Positions 57,424 through 64,000 of a stretch of 64,000 bases of DNA are shown in pieces (within the stretch, counting starts at the first letter, position 1; each line of letters begins with the position of its first letter). The notes beneath the pieces were generated by a model. The model worked only from the letters and a program-made list of their open reading frames with translations. It was not told where the DNA came from and did no database searches. The position numbers and the translations under genes are program-made. The stretch lies in contig JBBDYQ010000010.1 in NCBI GenBank assembly GCA_040901445.1, forward strand, positions 112,182 through 176,181, read 5' to 3'. Source of the DNA: Thermoleophilaceae bacterium (GTDB lineage Bacteria; Actinomycetota; Thermoleophilia; Solirubrobacterales; Thermoleophilaceae).

Positions 57424-58940
57424 GGCGCGCCGCCGCGCTGCTCGCCGCGGGCGCGGCGGTCTGTGCCCTGCCCGCGGCACCCGCCGCCGCGAGCACCACC
57501 CAGCTGTCGATCCTCCAGGACGACGGCCAGCTGCTCGATCGCGAGCCGGCGGTGCGCGAAGCGCGGCTGGACGAGTTCCGGGCACTCGGCGCGGACGTCG
57601 TGAAGATCAACGTGGACTGGCGCCGCGTGGCGCCCGCCGCGCGTCCCTCCGCCACCGCCGACCCGGCCTCCTACGACGCCGTGAGCTGGGCTCCCTTCGA
57701 CGCCGCGATCGCCGGGTCGGCCGCGCGCGGGATGCGCGTGCTGCTCACCGTGGGGGGCCCGGCACCGGACTGGGCCGCGGGCGGCTCGTCCGAGCCGGTG
57801 GAAGGCGCCCTGCGGCCCGATGCCGCCGAGTTCGGGCAGTTCGTGCGCGCGGTGGGCGCGCGCTACTCGGGCTCGTACCGGCCGCCCGCTCCCGAGCCGG
57901 CCCCGGGCGGAGGTGAGAACCCCGTGCTGCCGCCGCTCCCCTTCCCGCCCGCACACGCCGCCCAGTCCGCCCCGCTGCCGCGCGTGTCGCTCTGGTCGGT
58001 ATGGAACGAGCCGAACCTCGTGCGCTTCCTCCAGCCCCAGCGCGACAGCCGCCGGCGGCCACTCTCGCCCCACCTCTACCGCGACCTCTACCTGTCCGCG
58101 CACGGCGGGCTGTCGGCCACGGGCCACGGCCGCGACACCATCCTGCTCGGCGAGCTGCTGCCCGTGGGCAAGGCGCCGCGGTCGAGCCGGTCGAGCGTCC
58201 GCCCGCTGGAGTTCCTGCGCGAGCTGGCGTGCGTGGACCGCCGGCTGCGCCCCTACCGCGGCGGCGCGGCCCGCCGGCGCGGCTGCGACGGCTTCAGGGC
58301 GCTGCCCGGCAGCGGCGTGGCCGTGCACCCGTACACATCGGGGATCTCCGCCCCACCGCGCACCCGCCCGCGCCGCCGCGACGACATCTCGATCTCCACG
58401 CTGTCGCGACTCACCGGGCTGCTCGACAGCCTGGGCTCGCGCAAGCGCCTGCGGGTGCGCCGGGCGATGCCGGTGTGGCTCACCGAGTTCGGCTTCCAGA
58501 CCGACCCGCCCGAGCGCTTCGGCGCCGACCTGCGCCGGGTGCCGGCATACATGGCCGAGAGCGAGTACATCGCCTGGCGCAACCGCCGCGTGAAGTCCGT
58601 GTCCCAGTACCCGCTCGTGGACGACGGCGATTCGGCCGGCTTCCAGAGCGGCCTGCGCTTCCACGACGGCCGCGCGAAGCCGCACGTGTACCGCGCCTAC
58701 GAGATGCCGCTGCACGCGCGGCGGGCGTCGCGGCGGACGGTGGAGCTGTTCGGCGGCGTGCGCGCGGCGAGCGGCGGCAGCGTGCGGATCGAGTCGCGTC
58801 GCCGCGGCCGGGGCTGGCGCCGGCTGGGCAGCGCGAAGCTCAACCGGCGCGGCTACTTCCGCAGGCGCTTCCGCGTGAGCGGCGGGCGCGAGTACCGCAT
58901 CGTGTCGGGCGGCAGGCGCTCGAACCGCGCCCGGGCTTAG
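57420..58940 (+). CDS. Secreted glycoside hydrolase-like TIM-barrel protein B (506 aa)
   Basis: A tandem paralogue of the preceding gene: signal peptide, 'WSVWNEPNLVRFLQ' (acid/base Glu), 'VWLTEFGFQTDPPERF' (nucleophile Glu) and the same C-terminal beta domain ('SAKLNRRGYFRRRFRVSGG'). It differs by a Pro-rich loop at about 155-190. The ATG overlaps the stop of gene A (ATGA, 57420-57423), so both are made together, in similar amounts. The two enzymes probably act on related sugars outside the cell. Confidence 0.78.
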   Translation: MRRAAALLAAGAAVCALPAAPAAASTTQLSILQDDGQLLDREPAVREARLDEFRALGADVVKINVDWRRVAPAARPSATADPASYDAVSWAPFDAAIAGSAARGMRVLLTVGGPAPDWAAGGSSEPVEGALRPDAAEFGQFVRAVGARYSGSYRPPAPEPAPGGGENPVLPPLPFPPAHAAQSAPLPRVSLWSVWNEPNLVRFLQPQRDSRRRPLSPHLYRDLYLSAHGGLSATGHGRDTILLGELLPVGKAPRSSRSSVRPLEFLRELACVDRRLRPYRGGAARRRGCDGFRALPGSGVAVHPYTSGISAPPRTRPRRRDDISISTLSRLTGLLDSLGSRKRLRVRRAMPVWLTEFGFQTDPPERFGADLRRVPAYMAESEYIAWRNRRVKSVSQYPLVDDGDSAGFQSGLRFHDGRAKPHVYRAYEMPLHARRASRRTVELFGGVRAASGGSVRIESRRRGRGWRRLGSAKLNRRGYFRRRFRVSGGREYRIVSGGRRSNRARA

Positions 58941-58947
58941 GTTGAGA

Positions 58948-59067
58948 GAGGCTCTCCCGGGGGACTATCCAGCGGGTCGGCTGGCCCGTGACGGCCGCGA
59001 TGCGATCGAAGTCCTCGTCGTAGTGGAGGACGCCGGCGCCGGCCTCCTCGGCCGCGGCCGTGTGCCA
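58948..59067 (-). pseudogene. Remnant of a VapC-type PIN-domain toxin (C-terminal ~40 codons)
   Basis: Read on the minus strand from TGG at 59067, the frame gives 'AAAEEAGAGVLHYDEDFDRI' followed by 'AAVTGQPTRWIVPRESL'. This is the standard C-terminus of VapC toxins (…LLHYDxDFDxIAxVTGQPxxWxVPRGSL). The N-terminal two thirds, with the first catalytic residues, and the stop codon are missing, and no start codon fits. The fragment lies between gene B of the hydrolase pair and thiE; the thiE -10 element starts just beyond its broken end. It is a decayed gene, not an expressed toxin. Confidence 0.75.
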
Positions 59068-59083
59068 ACTAGCATCCCTGTCC

Positions 59084-59749
59084 GTGAACGACGGCGCACA
59101 GCGACGCGAGCGGCTCGCCGCCTCCAGGCTCTACCTCGTGGTCGAGTCGGTGGCCGGCGGCCGGCCGGCCGAGCCGATCGTGGCCGCCGCGCTGGAGGGC
59201 GGCGCGGACCTCGTGCAGCTGCGCGACAAGGAGGCGGGCGACGACTCGATCCTCGAGGCCGCGGCGCGCTTCCGCGAGCTCTGCGCCGAGCACGGCGCCC
59301 TGTTCGTGCTCAACGACCGGGCCGACCTGGCCGCGCGCTGCGGCGCCGACGCCGTGCACGTGGGCCAGGACGATGCCCGCGTGGAAGAGGCGCGCGCGGT
59401 GGTGGGACCGGACTTGCTGATCGGCCTCTCCACCCACGCGCCGGGGCAGTTCGCGGCAGGGCTGGAGTCGGGGGCCGACTACCTCTGCGCCGGGCCGGTG
59501 CACGAGACGCCCACCAAGCCGGGGCGGCCGGCCACGGGGCTCGGCTATGTGCGCCATGCCGCCGCGCACGCGGACGGGCGTCCCTGGTTCGCGATCGGGG
59601 GGATCGACACGTCGAACGTGGCCGAGGTGGCCGAGGCGGGCGCCGGGCGTGTGGTGGTCGTACGCGCGATCCGGGACGCGGATGACCCGCGGGCCGTCGC
59701 GCGCGAGCTCCGCACGGCACTGGAGACAGGCGTTGGGGCGGCGCGGTAG
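59084..59749 (+). CDS. thiE: Thiamine-phosphate synthase ThiE
   Basis: ThiE joins the HMP-pyrophosphate and thiazole-phosphate halves. The 221-residue TIM barrel shows 'GGADLVQLRDKEAGDD', 'LFVLNDRADLAARCGADAVH' trimmed at 'HVGQDD', 'GLSTHAPGQFAAG', 'ADYLCAGPVHETPTKPG' and 'WFAIGGIDTSNV'. GTG 59084 is chosen because TAGCAT (59070-59075) lies eight bases upstream; an in-frame codon at 59060 would fall before this element. It has no TPP riboswitch of its own, unlike thiO. Confidence 0.93.
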   Translation: MNDGAQRRERLAASRLYLVVESVAGGRPAEPIVAAALEGGADLVQLRDKEAGDDSILEAAARFRELCAEHGALFVLNDRADLAARCGADAVHVGQDDARVEEARAVVGPDLLIGLSTHAPGQFAAGLESGADYLCAGPVHETPTKPGRPATGLGYVRHAAAHADGRPWFAIGGIDTSNVAEVAEAGAGRVVVVRAIRDADDPRAVARELRTALETGVGAAR

Positions 59750-60236
59750 GAAGCGGCGGCGCGAGGACGCGCCGTCCGCGAGGCAGCAGCGGGAGGAGTT
59801 CACGAGCCGCTACCGCACCCGCAGCGACGCGCGCAACGAGGCCGCCCGGGCGGCGCTCGACCCGCTCGAGCCCGGGGAGCGGCCGCGCGCCGTGACGGTG
59901 GGGGCGATCGTCGCGCTGGCGCTCGGCATCGCCAACCTCGCCTTCTACGTCGCGGGCGGAGAGATCGAGGGCGACCGCCCCGCGCTGCCCGGGGTGATCT
60001 CCTACTCGCTGCTGATGCTGGCGGCTGCCTGGGGCCAGTGGCGGGCCCGCTACTGGGCCGTGCTCGGGATGGAGGCGCTCCTCGGCCTGATCATCCTCGT
60101 CTTCAGCATCCTGCTGGTCGTGGCCTCCAACGTCGCGGCGGCGCTCGTGTCGGTGGCCATCGTCATCCCGTCCGCTGTGCTGTTCTGGTTCCTGATCAAG
60201 GCGATGGCGCGAATCCAGATGCCGGTGCGAGAATGA
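59733..60236 (+). CDS. Four-pass membrane protein of unknown function (167 aa)
   Basis: A very basic N-terminus ('RRGRKRRREDAPSARQQREE') leads to four hydrophobic segments at about residues 55-75, 88-105, 108-135 and 137-158. I do not recognise the family. A TTG inside the end of thiE (59733) is the most upstream start that gives the whole sequence; the exact start is uncertain. Its stop overlaps the thioesterase ATG (60233-60236). Confidence 0.6.
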   Translation: MGRRGRKRRREDAPSARQQREEFTSRYRTRSDARNEAARAALDPLEPGERPRAVTVGAIVALALGIANLAFYVAGGEIEGDRPALPGVISYSLLMLAAAWGQWRARYWAVLGMEALLGLIILVFSILLVVASNVAAALVSVAIVIPSAVLFWFLIKAMARIQMPVRE

Positions 60237-60661
60237 GCGACTGGCCCTTCTCCATGGTGCAGCGCGTGCGCTTCGGCGACCTCGACGCGATGCAGCACAT
60301 GAACAACGTCGAGTTCCTGCGCTACTTCGAGACGGCGCGGATCGACTACATCCGCGAGGCGCTGCCCGAGCACGTCCCCACGAGCGGACAGCAGTTCGGG
60401 TTCATCTTCGCCGAGTGCCACATCTCCTACCGCTCGCCCGCCCACTACGACGAGCAGATCCGCACGTCCATCCGCCCGTCGGAGCTGCGGCGCTCGAGCG
60501 TGCGGCTCGAGTTCGAGATGCGCCACGACGGCGACGGGCAGCGGCTCGTGGCCGAGGGCTGGGGCGTGCTCGTGGGCTACGACTACGCGGCCGGGCGCGC
60601 CCAGCCATTGCCGGACGCCGTGCGCGAGCGCCTCGAGCGCGACCTGGCGCCCGCCGGGTAG
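60233..60661 (+). CDS. Hotdog-fold acyl-CoA thioesterase (4HBT type)
   Basis: The 142-residue protein has the 4-hydroxybenzoyl-CoA-thioesterase pattern 'VQRVRFGDLDAMQHMNNVEF' followed by 'LRYFETARIDYIREAL', with catalytic Asp in RFGDLD, and 'FAECHISYRSPAHYDEQI'. It probably hydrolyses an acyl-CoA in the cytosol; substrate unknown. It is coupled to the membrane protein by a 4-base overlap and abuts the convergent secreted protein gene with no spacer. Confidence 0.88.
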   Translation: MSDWPFSMVQRVRFGDLDAMQHMNNVEFLRYFETARIDYIREALPEHVPTSGQQFGFIFAECHISYRSPAHYDEQIRTSIRPSELRRSSVRLEFEMRHDGDGQRLVAEGWGVLVGYDYAAGRAQPLPDAVRERLERDLAPAG

Positions 60662-61195
60662 TCAGCGGCTGACGTGCTCGCAGGTGGAGTCGACCACGTC
60701 GCCGGGGTCGGCGATCACCGTGTCGGTGCCTGGCCCGCAGCGGACGAACTCGAGCGCGCCGCCCGCCACGTCGAGCACGTCGTCGCCCTCTCCGCCGAGC
60801 ACGTCGAGCCCGCCGGCCACCGCAAGGCCGCGCGTCTGCAGCCTGTCGTCGCCGTCGCCCAGGTCCACGCGGCCATAGCCCCACGGGAAGATCGAGACGC
60901 CCGGCAGCCCCGCGGCCACGTCACGGTGCAGAAGCGACGTGCAGACGGCCCCGGCCAGGGCGGGCACGCACGTGTCGGTGGTGATGGCCACGGCGTCGCG
61001 CACGACGACGACCTGCGGGGTGAGTGAGGCGGAGGCGAGCGAGACCCGGTTGGCCTCACCCGGCGCGGCCGTGTAGAGGAACGCGGGAGTGCCGGGGAAG
61101 CTCTGCTGGTAGACGCTGGCGGCGGTTGCGCCCCACGCCGCCCCGGGCGCGAGGACGACCAGCCCTGCCACCAGCCACGCAATCCTTCCCCCCAT
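60662..61195 (-). CDS. Secreted protein with RTX-like Gly/Asp repeats (177 aa)
   Basis: A signal peptide (MGGRIAWLVAGLVVLAPGAAW) precedes a beta-rich region, and residues 108-145 contain the nonapeptide-like 'VDLGDGDDRLQTRG' and 'LDVLGGEGDDVLDVAGG', which suggest a short calcium-binding beta roll. Function unknown. TACGAT (61202-61207) lies six bases before the ATG, predicting a leaderless message. It is divergent from lpd. Confidence 0.72.
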   Translation of the reverse strand: MGGRIAWLVAGLVVLAPGAAWGATAASVYQQSFPGTPAFLYTAAPGEANRVSLASASLTPQVVVVRDAVAITTDTCVPALAGAVCTSLLHRDVAAGLPGVSIFPWGYGRVDLGDGDDRLQTRGLAVAGGLDVLGGEGDDVLDVAGGALEFVRCGPGTDTVIADPGDVVDSTCEHVSR

Positions 61196-61255
61196 GTGCC
61201 CATCGTACCCCGGCGGACGGCACTCCGGGGCGCCTGTGTAGGCTCCGATGCCGCA

Positions 61256-62638
61256 ATGCCGGAGTCCTCCTACGACTGCATCGTCATCGGGTCCGGGCCG
61301 GGCGGCTACGTTGCCGCCATCCGGGCCGCGCAGCTGGGGATGAAGACGGCGGTCGTGGAGAAGGACAAGGTCGGGGGGCGCTGCCTGAACTACGCGTGCA
61401 TCCCGGCCAAGGGGATGCTGCGCGTGGCCGACGTGTACACCGAGGTGTCCCACGCGGGTGACTTCGGCGTGAAGGTGGACGGCGCATCGGTGGACTACAA
61501 GGGCGCCTGCAAGCACCGCGACAAGGTGGTCAAGACGCTCACCGGCGGCGTGGCGATGCTGCTCAAGAAGAACAAGGTGGACGTCATCGAGGGGCACGCC
61601 TCGCTCACCGACGACGCCAACGTGAAGATCGGCGGCTCCTTCGACGGCACCGAGATCCAGGCGGGCAAGGTCGTGATCGCCACCGGATCGGTGGCCAAGC
61701 CGCTGCTCGACCTGCAGTTCGGCGGGCGCGTGCTCGACACGGCCGCCACCTGGCTGCTGGGCGAGCAGCCCAAGCGTCTCGCGGTGATCGGCGCGGGCGC
61801 GTCTGGCACCGAGGTGGCCTCGGCGTTCGGCCGCCTGGGCACCGAGGTCGTCCTGCTCGAGGCATTGGCGCAGATCCTGCCGCTCGAGGACAAGGACATC
61901 GCCCGCACCTGCGCGCGCGAGGTGGCCAAGCAGAACGTGGAGATCGTCACCGGCGCGAGCATCGAGGGCGCGGAGGCCGGCGACAAGGGCGTCCAGATCA
62001 CCTGGGGCGGCGAGACGCGCGAGTTCGACTACCTCTGCATCGCCGCCGGCCGCGGCCCGGACTTCGAGGGCCTCGGGCTGGAGGACGCCGGAGTCAAGAC
62101 GGACGACCGCGGCCTGGTCGACGTCGACGGCGCGCTGCGCACGAGCCGCGATGGCGTGTACGCGATAGGCGACATCGTCCCCGGCCCCGCACTTGCCCAC
62201 AAGGCCTCCGAGGAGGGCGTCATCGCGGTCGAGGACGCCGCGGGCATGGACACCCACGCGCTCGACCACGCGGCCATCCCGGCGGCCACCTTCTGCTACC
62301 CGCAGGTGGCGAGCTTCGGCCTGACCGAGGCCGCCGCCAAGGAGGCCGGCCACGACGTGGTGGTGGGGAAGGTCCCGCTCGGTGCGGTGGGCGCGCCCAC
62401 GGTGTACGGCGACCGCGGCGGGATGATCAAGATCGTCGGCGACAGGAAGTACGGCGAGCTGCTCGGCGGCCACATCGTCTCCGCGAAGGCGGCCGACCTG
62501 ATCCAGGAGCTCGTGGTCGCCCGCGAGCTCGAGGGCGGCTTCCCCGAGATCGCGCGCTCCATCCACGCGCACCCCACCTTCTCGGAGGCCGTGCTCGAGG
62601 CCGCGCGGGCCGCAGACGGCTGGCTGATACACGGTTGA
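61256..62638 (+). CDS. lpd: Dihydrolipoamide dehydrogenase (E3)
   Basis: The FAD disulfide oxidoreductase reoxidises lipoyl groups of 2-oxoacid dehydrogenases and glycine cleavage. It shows 'YDCIVIGSGPGGYVAAIRAA', the redox disulfide 'GGRCLNYACIPAKGML' (Cys-x4-Cys, with Arg for the common Thr), the NAD loop 'LAVIGAGASGTEVASAFGRL' and the active-site 'SIHAHPTFSEAVLEAA' with His-x4-Glu. ATG 61256 gives 460 residues. No E1/E2 genes are adjacent. Confidence 0.93.
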   Translation: MPESSYDCIVIGSGPGGYVAAIRAAQLGMKTAVVEKDKVGGRCLNYACIPAKGMLRVADVYTEVSHAGDFGVKVDGASVDYKGACKHRDKVVKTLTGGVAMLLKKNKVDVIEGHASLTDDANVKIGGSFDGTEIQAGKVVIATGSVAKPLLDLQFGGRVLDTAATWLLGEQPKRLAVIGAGASGTEVASAFGRLGTEVVLLEALAQILPLEDKDIARTCAREVAKQNVEIVTGASIEGAEAGDKGVQITWGGETREFDYLCIAAGRGPDFEGLGLEDAGVKTDDRGLVDVDGALRTSRDGVYAIGDIVPGPALAHKASEEGVIAVEDAAGMDTHALDHAAIPAATFCYPQVASFGLTEAAAKEAGHDVVVGKVPLGAVGAPTVYGDRGGMIKIVGDRKYGELLGGHIVSAKAADLIQELVVARELEGGFPEIARSIHAHPTFSEAVLEAARAADGWLIHG

Positions 62639-62686
62639 GACCAGGTTGATACTGCGCCGGGGGTGCCTCGTGCCTACGGTCGGAGT

Positions 62687-63466
62687 ATGGAAGCCCCGCG
62701 CCAGAATGCATCGCTCGTCCTCTCCCTGATCGCCCTGGTCATGGCCAGCGCCGGCACTGGCTACGCTGCGCTGGGTGACGGCGGCGCGGTCACGGCGGGC
62801 AACGCGCGCGGCGAGCCGGTCGAGATCCAGGTGCGCAACCGCTCCCGCGGGGAAACGGGTCTCATCTCCTCGGGCGACGACTACTCGCTGCGGCTCTCCA
62901 ACACCGGCGAGGGCGGGGGCGCCGTCTACGGCTGCCGCGCCCCCGACGCCCCGCCCGCGCAGGACCTCGCCTGCCTCTACGCCGACAACCTGCGTGGCGG
63001 CAAGGCGTTCCTGTTCCGCTCCCGGGACGGCGCCAGCGCAGGTCACTTCGACCTCGGCAACCCGGCGGGCGCACCGTTCACCACCAACGCCACCGGCTTG
63101 GTGCAGAACCTCAACGCGGACAAGGTCGACGGCCTCGACGCTTCGCAGCTACAGGGCCAGACCGGGCCTCCGGGACCGGCCGGGCCGCAGGGGCCGGGTG
63201 GCGCCACGAACCTGACCTACCGCTCGGTGCAGAAGGTCTCGGCGGACAACGCCAACGAGGAGCTCGCAGTGAACTGCGAGCCGGGGGAGCGGGCCACCGG
63301 CGGCGGGTCCGAGACAGTGGCCGGCAGCAACCTCGACCAGCTCTTCTTCTTCGGGGACGACCCCGTGCTCGACGGAACCACCCCCGTCGGCTGGCATGAC
63401 AACGTGTTCAACGACACGGCGTTCAGCGCGACCTGGCGCGTGTACGTCATCTGCGCCGCGCCGTAG
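62687..63466 (+). CDS. Secreted protein with short collagen-like segment (259 aa)
   Basis: An N-terminal hydrophobic segment (about 8-28) acts as signal or anchor. After a beta-rich region comes 'NADKVDGLDASQLQG', a phrase common to surface proteins of this lineage, and then a short collagen-like run 'GPPGPAGPQGPGG' (about 158-170). The C-terminal domain holds paired Cys. An adhesin or surface-layer role is possible. The ATG is six bases after TACGGT (62675-62680). Confidence 0.72.
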   Translation: MEAPRQNASLVLSLIALVMASAGTGYAALGDGGAVTAGNARGEPVEIQVRNRSRGETGLISSGDDYSLRLSNTGEGGGAVYGCRAPDAPPAQDLACLYADNLRGGKAFLFRSRDGASAGHFDLGNPAGAPFTTNATGLVQNLNADKVDGLDASQLQGQTGPPGPAGPQGPGGATNLTYRSVQKVSADNANEELAVNCEPGERATGGGSETVAGSNLDQLFFFGDDPVLDGTTPVGWHDNVFNDTAFSATWRVYVICAAP

Positions 63467-63487
63467 GGGTTTGCGAAGCTTGCGGCC

Positions 63488-64000
<513 letters not shown>

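Noticed and set aside
58937..58964. Third copy of the 37162/62641 motif (AGGTTGA...CCGGGGG)
   Set aside because: Spacing differs by several bases and the segment is part of the VapC remnant, so similarity is probably chance.

Overview
The window is a single, very GC-rich, gene-dense stretch of chromosome with about 68 protein genes, three tRNA genes, one TPP riboswitch and almost no long intergenic space. No rRNA, CRISPR array, prophage or intact insertion sequence is visible. Actinobacterial-type inositol-3-phosphate synthase, a phosphatidylinositol-phosphate synthase-like enzyme, an HspR-controlled dnaK operon, a DUF6458 membrane protein and many secreted Arg/Ala-rich proteins point to Actinomycetota. 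The style of the secreted proteins suggests class Thermoleophilia (Solirubrobacterales), which is an inference rather than proof. The run of 51 G at the right edge looks like a contig-end sequencing artefact.

Layout. 1-6600: small membrane proteins, three tRNAs (Val, Glu, Lys), secreted beta-propeller-type proteins, an anti-sigma-like ATPase and a ferritin-like protein with a histone-like tail. 6660-16300 (minus strand): de novo purine synthesis, purC-purS-purQ-purL-purF followed by recQ-purN-purH, nearly every junction a 4-base stop/start overlap. 16390-23470: an EamA transporter, an HxlR-controlled hydrolase divergon, a stand-alone LigD-type polymerase, a PucR-type regulator divergent from a desaturase plus hemolysin III/PAQR pair. 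23595-33640 (minus strand): the heat-shock operon dnaK-grpE-dnaJ-hspR-clpB running into GYD-purD-purE-purB. 33880-37120: EamA transporter, endonuclease III, an Asp-nucleophile hydrolase and an SDR. 37243-43660: a membrane-lipid locus with a GT-C-like membrane protein, an AUR1/PAP2-like enzyme, a CDP-alcohol phosphotransferase, ino1 and a GT4-PHP fusion. 43660-51800: a divergent uracil-DNA-glycosylase-like protein, small proteins, an RNA m5U methyltransferase, an M3-like peptidase, a histone-like protein, an endonuclease/phosphatase, argF and a cupredoxin lipoprotein. 51800-59750: thiamine genes (TPP riboswitch-thiO-thiS-thiG and, opposite, thiE) separated by about 5 kb holding two toxin-antitoxin pairs, a tandem pair of secreted glycoside-hydrolase-like proteins and a previously unframed VapC remnant. 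59733-64000: small membrane protein, thioesterase, secreted proteins, dihydrolipoamide dehydrogenase and a truncated DsbA-family protein.

How it works together. The window supplies most of the pathway from PRPP to IMP (purF, D, N, S/Q/L, C, E, B, H; purM and purK are not here), the core DnaK/ClpB refolding machine with its own repressor, and an inositol-phospholipid branch. A recurrent signal runs through it: at 20-21 promoter-proximal genes a TANNNT -10 element lies only 6-10 bases before the ATG/GTG, as expected for leaderless mRNAs, and it decides several start codons here.

Most promising for follow-up: the inositol-lipid locus with its GT4-PHP fusion, the perfect palindrome over the purC promoter, the 107-bp palindromic element inside the purine operon, the desaturase-PAQR coupling, and the toxin-antitoxin-bounded island that splits the thiamine genes.
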